Positions 1 to 10,140 of a DNA stretch of 64,000 nt are shown here, one piece after another. Origin of the DNA: JBMNKL01 sp050952225 (GTDB taxonomy: Bacteria; Bacillota; Clostridia; Acetivibrionales; DTU013); contig JBMNKL010000003.1 in assembly GCA_050952225.1 (NCBI GenBank), positions 434,001 to 498,000 of the forward strand. The letters are read 5' to 3'. The translations under genes were made by a program, and so were the position numbers. Every line of letters begins with the position of its first letter. Within the stretch, counting starts at the first letter, position 1. Below the pieces are notes generated by a model, which worked only from the letters and a program-made list of their open reading frames with translations, made no database searches and was not told the origin of the DNA.

Positions 1-1
1 C

Positions 2-130
2 AAGGACCCTCGCAAATCGATGAAGAAGTTCCTCGATGAGCACCCGGATTTCCTTGAAAAATCGCTTTGCGCCGACGCCAGGACCAGGGAAAGGGCGAAG
101 CTTTGTATCAGCAAGGGAATATACGAATAG
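2..130 (+). CDS. C-terminal tail of an unrecognised protein (truncated by window edge)
   Basis: An open frame enters from the left edge and ends at TAG 128-130, giving 42 codons with no start in view. The peptide is charged and helical-looking (KKFLDEHPDFLEKSL, then RTRERAKLCISKGIYE), which reads as genuine C-terminal coding sequence. I do not recognise the family. It lies immediately upstream of the NagZ-like gene on the same strand, so the two may be co-transcribed. Nothing supports a function. Confidence 0.5.
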   Translation, partial: KDPRKSMKKFLDEHPDFLEKSLCADARTRERAKLCISKGIYE

Positions 131-147
131 GGGAAGAACATATAAAA

Positions 148-1510
148 TTGAGCGTTTATATGGGAAAGCAAGCAAAGGATTTGCCGTACTGGCAGTGTTT
201 ATTTATATACTCACAGCCTGCGGTTATGCCGAAAGGGATAATAATGCCAATAATGCGGCGCATGGCGATAACAATACTGTTGTTGCGAAAAAAATGCCTA
301 TGGAGCCGGGCAAACAGGGAAGCCGGCAGAATGGGGCATCCTTGCCGGAAACGCCGCAAATGTCAGACAGCGTTGATTTTACCGGTGATGCCATAGAAAA
401 TATGAGCCTTGATGAAAAAATAGGCCAGATGTTTATAATCGGTTTTGAAGGCAGCAAACCGGACGACACACTGAAGGAAATGATATGCGAAAAGCATGTC
501 GGCGGTGTCGTGCTATTCCGTCGCAATATAGCTAATCCAGGGCAATTGCTTGGATTGCTGAATTCTATAAAGGCTATTAATGCCGGGTGTACTGAGAATC
601 ATGCCGTTAACGGACGGCCTGAAGGCAGGGCGCCCCTTTTCATATCTGTTGATGAGGAAGGCGGCCGTGTCAGCAGGATGCCGGGCGAGATTGCGCAACT
701 TCCCCCGGCTTCTTCGGTGGGTGAAATAAACGATGATGATTTCGCATATGATATAGGCGGCATGATTGCCACATATATTAAAGCTTTTGGCTTTAACATG
801 AACTTCGCTCCTGTCCTTGATATATGGAGCAATCCTCAGAATACGGTTATCGGGGACAGGTCGTACGGCCAAACGCCTGATATTGTCTCAAGACTGGGAA
901 TCCAGCGTAATGAAGGGCATGTCCGAAAAGGCGTCATCCCGGTGGTTAAGCATTTTCCCGGCCACGGCGATACGGCTGCCGATTCCCACGTAGAACTGCC
1001 CAAAGTGAATTATAGCCTCGACAGGCTCAAGAATTTTGAACTGGCCCCTTTTCAAGAGGCCATCGGCAACAACGCAGATGCTGTTATGGTAGGGCATATC
1101 CTGGTGACGGAAATTGATCCGGAAAACCCGGCAACACTTTCGGAAACTGTATTACCGGTTTGCTTCGCGGCATGATGCAGTTTGACGGCGTTGTCATAAC
1201 GGACGATATGACGATGGGCGCGATAGAAAAGAATTATAACATCGGTGACGCCGCCGTAAAGTCGATAATTGCCGGCTGCGACATCATTATGGTTTGCCAC
1301 GGCTACAGCAAGCAAAAAAAGGCGATTGAGGCGGTAAAAGCAGCAGTTGCCGACGGCGTCATACCCGAGGATAGAATAAATGAAAGCGTGCGAAGAATAT
1401 TGGAATTGAAGAAAAAGTACGGCTTGACGGACAACCGGTTGATACGGCTGGATGTGGACGGCATCAATAAAAAAATTGAAGCGCTCAAAGCCAAATGGTA
1501 TAATAGGTGA
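148..1510 (+). CDS. nagZ: Beta-N-acetylhexosaminidase, GH3 family (NagZ-like lipoprotein), frame broken
   Basis: This is a glycoside hydrolase family 3 enzyme, expected to remove N-acetylglucosamine from muropeptides during wall turnover. Hallmarks are VVKHFPGHGDT with DSH (about 940-985), holding the conserved His, and DDMTMGAI (about 1202-1225), holding the nucleophile Asp. A lipobox-like LTAC after a hydrophobic stretch (about 180-220) suggests a lipoprotein outside the membrane. The N-terminus is uncertain: AGGGGAAG at 129-136 suits TTG 148, but the reading frame must then change near 175-180 to reach the signal peptide. A second break near 1153 separates SETVL from TGLLRGMMQFDG, consistent with one lost base. 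Both halves are well conserved, so a sequencing indel is likelier than a pseudogene. Confidence 0.85.
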
Positions 1511-1620
1511 AGAGAACAAAGCGAAAGCCGGATACTGGCATTGCCCCGGTAAGACGCGTGGATCCGGGTTGTAGTCCAGCGTCCGGCGCTTCATTGTCTA
1601 TGGAGGAATATCGATATTGA

Positions 1621-3025
1621 ATGCCAGGAATGATACCTTTGGTTCACGGGGACGAGGCTGCCAGGCAGGAAGCTGTTCATGCGCCTGGTTCGGGAACGCG
1701 ACCCGGGATTAAATAGAAAATACTCAATACGAACGTATGGATGCCAGATGAATGAAAACGACTCGGAAAAGCTGGCCGGAATGCTTGAGGCGATGGGATA
1801 CGTGCGGGCGGACAATACCGGGGAAAGCGACCTGGTTATATATAATACGTGCTGCGTAAGAGAAAACGCCGAACTTAAGGTTTATGGCCATCTTGGCTCG
1901 CTAAAGGCTCTGAAAACCCGGAACCCAAATGCAATAATCGCTGTTTGCGGTTGCATGGCCAGCAGGACAGGGTTGTGAACCATATTTTAGAAAAATACAG
2001 GCATGTGGACCTGGTATTTGGAACTTTCAACCTGTACAAGTTTCCCGAGTTGCTTTACAAGGCAATGTGCTCGGAAACTCCCGTCGTCGATGTATCCGCC
2101 GGGACGGGCATATTGCCGAAGGGATGCCTATAAGCCGCGGACACGGTGTAAAGGCATGGATAACAATAATGTACGGGTGTAATAATTTTTGCTCCTACTG
2201 TATTGTTCCGTATGTCAGGGGACGTGAAAGGAGCAGGAAACAAGAGGACATCATTAATGAAGCAAGGATGCTCGGGCGCCAGGGCTACAAGGAAATTACG
2301 CTGCTGGGCCAGAATGTCAATTCATATGGGAAAGACCTGGCGGACAAAAGAAGCTTTGCAGGGCTTCTAAGGAGCCTGAACGACGTGGATGGCATTGAAC
2401 GGATACGTTTTATGACTTCGCATCCGAAGGACCTTTCGGATGAATTGATACTTGCAATGCGGGATTGCGACAAGGTGTGCGAACACCTGCACCTGCCGGT
2501 GCAAGCCGGAAGCAATGCGGTATTGAAAGATATGAACCGTAAATATACACGGGAATATTATTTTGCCCTGGTGGACAAGATAAGGGAACATATCCCGGGT
2601 ATTTCAATTACGACCGATATAATTGTCGGCTACCCGGGAGAAACCGACGATGACTTTGAAGATACGCTGGACCTTGTTGAAAAGGTAAAATTCGATTTTG
2701 TATACACGTTTCTTTATTCAAGGCGCACCGGTACCCCTGCCGCCGAAAAGGCGGAGAAGTCGGTGAAGAAGTAAAAAAAGCCCGTTTTGACGCGCTTGTT
2801 TCCATGCAAAACGATATCGGCAGGAAAATTAATGAAAAGCTTGCCGGCAAAGTCCTGGAAGTGCTGGTCGAGGGACCGAGCAAGAATAATATCAACGTAC
2901 TGACAGGACGGACCAGGACAAACAAAATCGTCAATTTCAAAGGAAATCCCGAAATGACGGGAAGACTTGCAAATGTGAAAATCACCGGCACCGGAACCTG
3001 GTCGCTGGAAGGCGTGCCGGTCTAG
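1621..3025 (+). CDS. miaB: tRNA-2-methylthio-N6-dimethylallyladenosine synthase MiaB, frame broken four times
   Basis: MiaB is a radical SAM methylthiotransferase that converts i6A37 to ms2i6A37 in tRNAs reading UNN codons. The order is canonical. The N-terminal UPF0004 domain carries the cluster cysteines TYGCQMN, NTCCVREN and CGCM. The radical SAM motif CNNFCSYC lies at about 2176-2200, and a TRAM domain ends in WSLEGVPV. ATG 1621 (or TTG 1617) follows GGAGG 1602-1606 and opens MPGMIPLVHGDEAARQE, a typical MiaB N-terminus. Frame changes are needed near 1676, 1960, 2103 and 2757; joined, the protein is about 468 residues, normal for the family. MiaA, which makes its substrate, is encoded about 4.6 kb downstream in the same gene run. 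Confidence 0.93.
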
Positions 3026-3075
3026 AACCGGCAATACTGGATAGATATAAGTTTTTCAAGTGAGGTCTTTGAACT

Positions 3076-5687
3076 ATGCCTGTTACACCAATGATGCAGC
3101 AGTACCTGGATACAAAAGAGAAATACAAAGATTGCATACTAATGTTCAGGTTGGGCGATTTTTATGAAATGTTTTTCGACGACGCGGTCCTGGCATCCAG
3201 GGAACTGGAGATTGCGCTGACCGGCCGGGATTGCGGGCTTGAGGAAAGGGCCCCGATGTGCGGCGTGCCTTACCATTCGGTTGACGGATATATTGCAAAG
3301 CTCATATCAAAAGGATATAAGGTGGCCATATGCGAACAGGTTGAAGATCCGGCGCTGGCCAAGGGTATAGTAAAAAGGGAGGTTGTAAGGGTCGTCACTC
3401 CCGGTACGGTAACCGATACGTCCATGCTTGACGAGAAAAGGAACAACTTCCTCGTATCGATATACCTCAAAGGCTTTATGTGCGGTTTTGCAGTTGTGGA
3501 TGTCTCCACCGGGGAATTCTCGACTACCAGGATAACATGGGGAAATACTTTCGGCAAGATCCAGGATGAAATTGCAAAATACGCTCCTGCCGAAATCATT
3601 GCAAATAAAGCCATATTTGAAACCGGTACGTTCATTGACCGCTTAAAAACGCGGTTTAACGCTTTCTAACGCTGATTGACGATCAATATTTCAGCGACGA
3701 TTACGCGACGGAAATACTCTCGCGGAAATTCGGCTCGGTGCCCTTGACGCCGATCAAGCCGAATTGAGCCTGAATGCGTGCGGAGCGCTTTTTCATTACC
3801 TTGAACAAACGCAGAAAGCCAGCCTGGACCACATTCGAAGCATTAACGTGTACCGGATTGAAGAATATATGACTCTGGACGCTTCCACGAGGAGAAACCT
3901 TGAATTGACTGAAACCATCCGGGACAAGTCAAAAAAAGGCACGCTTTTGTGGGTGCTTGACAGAACCGTGACCTCCATGGGGGCAAGAACGCTGAGACGA
4001 TGGGTGGAACAGCCGCTGGTAAATACCGGGGATATAGAGGAGCGGCTTGAAGCGGTTGCCGAATTCAAGGACAAGTTCATGGTGCGCATGGAACTGCGGG
4101 AACTGCTTAAAAAGGTGTATGATATTGAAAGGCTGACAGGCAAGGTGGTAATGGGCAGCGCCAACTGCAGGGACCTTGTCTCCCTGAAAAATTCGCTTAT
4201 GCAGGTTCCGTACATAAAGGAGATACTATCGGCGTGCAATTCGCGCCTTGCCGTTAAGAACCATGAAATGATGGAAAGCCTGGAAGACATAACTGATCTT
4301 ATTGAGCGTTCAATTGTTGACGACCCGCCTTTATCCGTAAGGGAAGGCGGTATTATCAGGACAGGCTTCAGCGAGGAAGTGGACAAGCTCAGGAAAGCGG
4401 CTGCCGGAGGAAAAGAGTGGATCTTGTCGCTGGAGGCTTCCGAAAGGGAAAAAACAGGAATTAAAAACCTGAAAGTAGGCTATACGAAAGTATTCGGCTA
4501 TTATCTCGAGGTCACGAAATCATACTACCACCTGGTCCCGCCGGAATACATAAGAAAACAGACGCTGGCCAATTGTGAAAGATACGTGACCCAGGAACTT
4601 AAAGAGATGGAGGAAACCATCCTCGGCGCCGAAGGGAAGGTAGTCGAGCTGGAATACGGATATTTACCGGGATAAGGGAAAAAATCGCTTTACAGGCCGG
4701 AAGAATTAAAAAAACAGCCGCATGCATATCCGAACTGGATGTGCTGTGCACTCTTGCCGAAGTTGCGGACAGGGAAAATTACTGCAAGCCGGAAGTGAAT
4801 AATGACGGCGTGATCGACATAAAGGCCGGCAGGCATCCCGTAGTTGAGAAAATGCTGGAACAGGGAGCTTTTGTTCCAAACGACACGTATATTGACATGG
4901 AAGACAACAGGCTTTCCATTATTACCGGTCCCAACATGGCGGGCAAATCGACATACATGAGGCAAGTTGCGTTGATAGTGATGATGGCGCAGATAGGGAG
5001 CTTTGTGCCTGCCGATTCCGCGGTGATAGGCGCGGTAGACAGGATATTCACGAGAGTCGGGGCATCGGACGACCTTGCGGCGGGACAGAGCACATTCATG
5101 GTGGAAATGTCGGAAGTCGCAAACATATTGGAAAACGCGACACAAAAAGTTTGCTTGTATTGGACGAGATTGGCAGGGGTACGAGCACATTTGACGGTCT
5201 TAGCATAGCCTGGTCGGTGATAGAGTATATTTCAGACAAGGAAAAGGTTGGGAGCAGGACGCTTTTTGCGACGCATTACCATGAATTGACCGAGCTTGAG
5301 GGTAAACTTCCTGGAATAAAGAACTACTGCATAGCGGTAAAAGAGAAGGGAGACGACATAATTTTCCTTAGAAAAATAATCCGGGGAGGCGCAGACGGAA
5401 GTTACGGCATACAGGTCGCAAAACTGGCCGGCATTCCGCAGACTGTCATTGACAGGGCCAAGGAATTGCTGAAAGAGCTTGAGGCCGCCGATATCAGCAA
5501 GAAAAAGGTTCGCCGCAGCAAGATGCCGATGGAAGGCCAGGTTGAGTTTTTCATTGCCGACGGCAGTGAAGATAAAATCGGCAAGGAAGTGCTGGAAGAA
5601 CTGAAAGCCTTTGACATATCGACCATAACGCCTCTGGATGCCATGAACGCATTGTACAGGCTGCAGCAAAAAGCCAGGAAGGGTTGA
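3076..5687 (+). CDS. mutS: DNA mismatch recognition ATPase MutS, frame broken four times
   Basis: MutS binds mismatches and small loops and, with ATP, recruits MutL. The N-terminal mismatch-binding motif GDFYEMF is at about 3154, the Walker A motif GPNMAGKS at about 4927, and Walker B with signature DEIGRGTSTFDG at about 5157. The C-terminal helices end at TGA 5685-5687. Reassembled length is about 870 residues, as expected. Breaks lie near 3662, 3735, 4662 and 5147. The last lies in a run of five A's where a sixth A restores QKSLLVLDEIG. ATG 3076 has a weak upstream signal (GTGAGG at 3060-3065). mutL starts two bases after the stop, so the two genes are translated from one message. Confidence 0.93.
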
Positions 5688-5689
5688 TC

Positions 5690-7593
5690 ATGGGTAAAAT
5701 TATCATACTTGATGAAAACACCGCCAACAGGATAGCAGCCGGAGAAGTGATTGAAAGGCCTGCATCGGTTGTAAAAGAGCTGGTAGAGAACTCCATTGAC
5801 GCAGGGGCTACGATTATTTCCGTTGAAATCCGCGGCGGCGGCATAAAGCTTATCCGCGTGACGGACAACGGCAGCGGCATCGCTGAAGATGACGCGGAAA
5901 TCTCTTTCGAAAGGCATGCCACCAGCAAAATAAGAAAACCTGAAGACCTGGAAAGCATAACAAGCATGGGATTCAGGGGAGAAGCACTTGCAAGTATTGC
6001 CGCCGTTTCTTCGGTTGTGATGTTAACAAGAACGGCAAATTCCGTGCAGGGAATATCCGTGGAGATAAAAGGCGGCCGCATTGTCAGTAAAAAACCTGCC
6101 GGGTGTCCTGTCGGGACTTCGGTAACGGTGCGCGAACTGTTTTTTAATACGCCGGCAAGGTATAAATTCCTTAAAAAAGACTCAGTAGAGGCAAGTCATG
6201 TTGCTGATGTTCTAAGCCGTATAGCGCTTGGGCGTCCGGATATTTCTTTCAAGCTGATCAAGTAACGGCGAAACATTATTGCATACCCCCGGCAACGGAG
6301 ACTTGAAAAGTGCGGTATTCAGTGTTTACGGCGCGGAAACGGCCAGGAACCTGCTGGATGTAAATTACAGCGATGATTATGCATGTGTATACGCGGCTTT
6401 GCCGGTAAAGCCGAAATTGCACGCTCCAACAGGAATCGACAGCTGTTTTTTGTAAACGGGAGAATTATAAGGAACAAGATTATTACCTCGGCAGTGGACG
6501 CGGCATATGCCACGTTTTTAATGAAAAACAAGCATGCCTTTATTATACTTGATATCGTGGTGAACCCTGCTGCTGTTGATGTAAACGTGCATCCTTCGAA
6601 AATGGAAGTCAAGTTTTCAAATGAGCAGGACATTTACAGGGCGGTATATCATGCGGTAAACAATGCGCTGCTTTCGCAAGTCCGGCATCAGGACGGTTCC
6701 GGAAAAAAGAAAAACCGGCGGAGGCAGTACGCCCCATGGAATTTGGGAGACCCAGGAAGGAGGGACGCTCCAGCGAAGCAATGGGGTTCCGGGAGGATTG
6801 ACGGCGGCGGAAAGTAAAACGGCCATACCAGGCGGTGCGGTCCGCGAAAGCAAATCACTGCACGCGGACATGACCCTGCACGAACATGATCCGTTACCGC
6901 AGGGCTGAGACAGGCTATCAAGTGGAACATGCGCCGGCAAGCACACCGGGGAAACACGTGATTATGGCGAAGCCGGGTTGCTGGCAGAATCCGACGCCGG
7001 TTTTTCACTTAAAAGCGGAATTAAGATCATAGGCCAGGCATTCAATACATATGTTTTCATTGAAGGAAAAGATGAAATTTTCCTGCTGGACCAGCATGCT
7101 GCGCATGAACGCATACGGTATGAGGAACTGAAAAAAGCTTATGAAAAAAACGAGGTTTATTCCCAAGTGCTGATCGAAGCCGTACATGTAGAGCTCACAG
7201 CCGGTGAGCATCGAGTTTGCATTGGACGAAGCACCTTTTTTTGAAAAACTTGGTTTCACTTATGAAAGTTTCGGGAATAACTCATTGATAATACGTTCCG
7301 TGCCGTACCTGGAAGATGGCGTAAACATAAAGGAAATGTTCATGCAAATCCTTGATTTTGTCATGAAGCGGCAAGAATAGCGACAAAAGCGTCATAGCCG
7401 ACGAAGCAGTGTATACAGAATTGCGTGCAAATCGGCTGTCAAGGCTAATAAGAAGCTCGATGAAAAGGAAATTGAAGCGCTTCTTAAAAAGCTGAACGAA
7501 CTGGAAAATCCATATACTTGTCCGCATGGACGGCCGGTACTGTTCAGGCTTGGACGATATGAACTGGAAAAATTATTTAAGCGAATAGTATAA
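5690..7593 (+). CDS. mutL: Mismatch repair endonuclease MutL, heavily frame broken
   Basis: The N-terminal GHKL ATPase is clear (ERPASVVKELVENSIDAG, DNGSGI, GFRGEALASI). The C-terminal domain carries the endonuclease motif DQHAAHERIRYEE (about 7089-7127) and the zinc-site motif CPHGRP (about 7518). Both mark MutL of organisms without MutH, where MutL itself nicks DNA. ATG 5690 is chosen over TTG 5684. Frame changes are needed near 6262, 6395, 6705, 7205, 7375 and 7420, and there is an in-frame TGA at 6906-6908 in the linker. The linker frame is unsure because it is poorly conserved. Joined, the protein is about 634 residues, a normal size. This is the most damaged gene of the window. Confidence 0.88.
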
Positions 7594-7647
7594 AAGAACA
7601 AGCTCTGGGTATAATTGGTAAGTAGGGAGGGAGCTCAGCTACCTTCA

Positions 7648-8591
7648 ATGGAGCCTGTTATTGTTATTGTAGGTCCGACCGCGTCGGGAAAAACAAGGCT
7701 ATCCATAGAACTTGCCCGGCTGATCAACGCAAGCATTGTATCCGCTGATTCCATGCAGATTTACAAGTATATGGACATCGGAACAGCAAAGCCGGACAAG
7801 GAGGAAATGTCGGGCATAAAGCATTATATGATCGACGAAGTGTATCCTGACGAGAGATTCAGCGTGGCTAAATACCGTGAACTGGCATTGGGATACATAA
7901 AGAAAATAACCGAGGAAGGTATGCGTGCAATAGTCGTTGGAGGTACAGGGTTATACATCAATTCGCTTGTATATAACATAGATTTTGCCGAAACAGTTTG
8001 TGACGAAGGATTAAGGGAAACGTTGAAAAGAGAGGCGGCAGAGAAAGGCAACCGTTTCTTGCATGAAAAGCTTAGTGAAATCGATCCGGAAGCAGCTGCC
8101 AGGATACATGAGAATGATTTAAAAGAATAATACGCGCTATTGAGGTTTACACATATACGAAAAAGCCGATATCCGAGCATTCAAGGATGTCAAGGCTCAC
8201 ACCGCCGCCTTACAGGTTCCTGTTGTTTGGTCTGAACTGGGAACGGCAGAAATTGTATGAGCGAATTAATAAACGTGTAGATTTGATGCTGGAAAAAGGA
8301 CTGATAGAAGAAGTAGAAAGATTGGTGAAAATGGGTTATGATAAAGGCCCGACTGCCATGCAGGGAATAGGGTACAAGGAGGTGCTGAGTTACATAAAAG
8401 GGGAACGTACGCTTGATGAGACCGTATATATATTGAAGCAAAACACAAGACGTTATGCTAAGCGCCAGATGACCTGGTTTCGGAGGATGAAGGAAATAAA
8501 CTGGATTGATGTTGATGAGAACAGCGATTTCAGGGCGCTGGCGGAAAAAATTGTTCAGGAGTGTATTGCAACGCATGGAATAATCTTATAG
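7648..8591 (+). CDS. miaA: tRNA dimethylallyltransferase MiaA, one frame break
   Basis: MiaA transfers dimethylallyl from DMAPP to A37 of tRNAs reading UNN codons, making the substrate of MiaB. The P-loop GPTASGKT is at about 7672, DSMQIYKYMDIGTAKP and VVGGTGLYI follow, and the tRNA-binding C-terminus has MQGIGYKEV and TRRYAKRQMTWFRR. ATG 7648 is preferred over TTG 7615, which has no upstream ribosome site; a GGGAGG at 7625-7630 lies rather far upstream. A break near 8124 lies in a run of A's, and one extra A gives NDLKRIIRAIEVYTYTKK. Hfq follows 70 bases on, the widespread miaA-hfq order. Confidence 0.93.
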
Positions 8592-8664
8592 AATTAAACC
8601 GAGTATATATTCCTGCGTTAGTGATATTGCCGTAAGCAGGAAGTATTTTAAGGAGGATTACCAG

Positions 8665-8907
8665 GTGAATAAACCAAATATTAATCTGCAGGATGTATTT
8701 TTAAACCAGGTGAGGAAAGAACACATTCCGGTTACAGTTTACCTTACCAACGGTTTTCAGCTTAAAGGATTGGTCAAGGGTTTTGATAATTTTACGGTTG
8801 TGCTTGAAACGGACGGCAAGCAGCAACTGGTTTATAAACATGCCATTTCAACTATCAGCCCGATGAAAATGGTTAACTTTATATTTAGCGATACAAACAA
8901 GGAATAA
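8665..8907 (+). CDS. hfq: RNA chaperone Hfq
   Basis: This 80-residue Sm-like protein matches the family length. It forms a hexameric ring that binds U-rich and A-rich RNA. The Sm1 segment (VTVYLTNGFQLKGLVKGFD) and the Sm2 YKHAIST motif, the Hfq signature, are both present. The GTG start at 8665 is supported by AAGGAGG at 8651-8657. It is the last gene of the miaB-mutS-mutL-miaA-hfq run and is followed by a strong terminator-like hairpin. Confidence 0.97.
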   Translation: MNKPNINLQDVFLNQVRKEHIPVTVYLTNGFQLKGLVKGFDNFTVVLETDGKQQLVYKHAISTISPMKMVNFIFSDTNKE

Positions 8908-8927
8908 TGATTCCGGTGAGCATATCT

Positions 8928-8959
8928 AAAATCAAGGGGCAGAAATGCCCTTTGATTTT
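8928..8959 (+). terminator. Hairpin after hfq, probable transcription end
   Basis: A 14-base stem, AAAATCAAGGGGCA, pairs with TGCCCTTTGATTTT across a GAAA loop with one G-U pair. The right arm ends in TTTT. It sits 21 bases after the hfq stop, where the run of plus-strand genes ends before the convergent lexA. Confidence 0.75.
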
Positions 8960-9024
8960 GCATGCTTCCACTGAGGTAATATTTACCTTTGCCTTGACTT
9001 ATCATAAAGCTTGTAATTTTACGT

Positions 9025-9687
9025 TTATTGCGTTTCTAAAGCTTTCTGAACACAGCCGATTACCTTTCCCAGCACCGTTAGGTTGTCGCGCACAATAATG
9101 GGGTCCATGTAGCGGTTTTGAGGCTGAAGCCTCACATATCCTTTTTCCTTGTAGAATGTTTTGACGGTGGCCTCATCGCCGATAAGCACAACTGCGATAT
9201 CGCCGTTTGAAACAGTAGGCTGCTGCTTCACCAGCACAAGGTCGCCGTCCAGGATACCGGCCTCAACCATGCTTTCACCTTTAACCCTGAGCATGAACGC
9301 CGTGGAATTCTGAACATACTCCACGGGAAGAGGGAATGTATCTTCTATATTTTCAACAGCCAGGATGGGAGCGCCGGCGGTTACCTTGCCGACAATAGGA
9401 ACATCGACCAGTTCTTTTCCGGAATAATAATTTTCAGGGGATGTATTTCCGCTTTGTCGCGGCTTTTTGCTGCCGGTTAACACTTTTAAAGCCCTTGGCT
9501 TTGTGGGATCTTTCAATATAAGTCCGTCCTTTTTCAGCTTTTCCAGGTATCCATGTACTGTAGAGGTTGATTTAAAACCAACAGCGCTGCATATTTCACG
9601 CACCGAGGGCGGATAACCTTTTTCTTCGACCTGCCTGTTTACGAAATCAAGAATCTGCTGCTGTTTCTCGGTAAGCTTTTTTTTCAT
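9025..9687 (-). CDS. lexA: SOS repressor LexA
   Basis: LexA represses DNA-damage genes and self-cleaves when RecA is activated. The N-terminal winged helix (residues 1-65) includes PPSVREICSAVGFKSTSTVH. The cleavage site is the Ala-Gly in GKVTAGAP. The serine nucleophile sits in GESM, and the lysine of the Ser-Lys dyad in EATVKTF. Length is 220 residues, slightly longer than typical because of a linker near residues 72-90. It is transcribed away from a yneA-like gene with SOS boxes in between, so it is very probably autoregulated. Confidence 0.97.
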   Translation of the reverse strand: MKKKLTEKQQQILDFVNRQVEEKGYPPSVREICSAVGFKSTSTVHGYLEKLKKDGLILKDPTKPRALKVLTGSKKPRQSGNTSPENYYSGKELVDVPIVGKVTAGAPILAVENIEDTFPLPVEYVQNSTAFMLRVKGESMVEAGILDGDLVLVKQQPTVSNGDIAVVLIGDEATVKTFYKEKGYVRLQPQNRYMDPIIVRDNLTVLGKVIGCVQKALETQ

Positions 9688-9764
9688 CCTTTACACCCCT
9701 TTATATGACCGGAATTCCTATTATTTTCTACTTTTTCATTATAATAAATATTATCCTTAATGTC

Positions 9765-9837
9765 AAACAAATGTTCGAAAAAACTATTGACAAGAGAACG
9801 CACGTTCTATTATAATATAGTTACAGAACAAATGTTC
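9765..9837 (+). promoter_or_regulatory. SOS control region: three LexA boxes and a sigma-A promoter for the yneA-like gene
   Basis: Two perfect GAAC-N4-GTTC boxes are present: GAACGCACGTTC at 9796-9807 and GAACAAATGTTC at 9826-9837. A third site with one mismatch, AAACAAATGTTC, lies at 9765-9776. A promoter reading right has TTGACA 9787-9792 and TATAAT 9811-9816 with 18 bases between; the first box fills that spacer and the second lies just past the -10. The one-mismatch site lies nearest lexA. This form of LexA box is established for Bacillus and Clostridia. Confidence 0.88.
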
Positions 9838-9849
9838 CGGGTGGTCGTC

Positions 9850-10140
9850 ATGAATAGAAGATATGTATTGAAAAACCGTAAACGCTTTAGCATATTTATT
9901 ATGACAGTCGCTGTCGTCTTTTCCCTGGTCGTCGTACCAGGTGCGGCCCGTGGAGAAGGTGTCAATAAACAACCAAGAACCGTGATTGTCAAGAAGGGAG
10001 ATACCCTGTGGGATATTTCAAGGAAATACGGCAAGGGAACCGATATACGCCGTTATATACGAAAGATCAAGGAAGAAAACAACCTGCAGGACAGCATCAT
10101 ATATGAAGGTGACGTGCTTATTTTGCCTGAGCAGTCTTAG
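9850..10140 (+). CDS. yneA: YneA-like SOS cell-division inhibitor (membrane segment plus LysM)
   Basis: This 96-residue protein has a basic N-terminus, one hydrophobic segment (residues about 14-34, FSIFIMTVAVVFSLVVV) and a C-terminal LysM domain (about 45-92, VKKGDTLWDISRKYG). That is the layout of YneA of Bacillus, which halts septation during SOS. The assignment rests on architecture plus position: divergent from lexA and behind a promoter carrying two perfect SOS boxes. ATG 9850 is chosen because the frame upstream runs through the promoter; the ribosome site is weak. It overlaps the convergent gene by four bases at its 3' end. Confidence 0.8.
   Translation: MNRRYVLKNRKRFSIFIMTVAVVFSLVVVPGAARGEGVNKQPRTVIVKKGDTLWDISRKYGKGTDIRRYIRKIKEENNLQDSIIYEGDVLILPEQS

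Noticed and set aside
36..147. Extension of the NagZ frame upstream to an ATG at 36
   Set aside because: It overlaps the end of the upstream gene in another frame and puts about 45 residues before the signal peptide, which would block export.
3076..7593. mutS and mutL as true pseudogenes
   Set aside because: All catalytic motifs are intact on both sides of every break and essential genes elsewhere show the same kind of break, so error is favoured until reads say otherwise.
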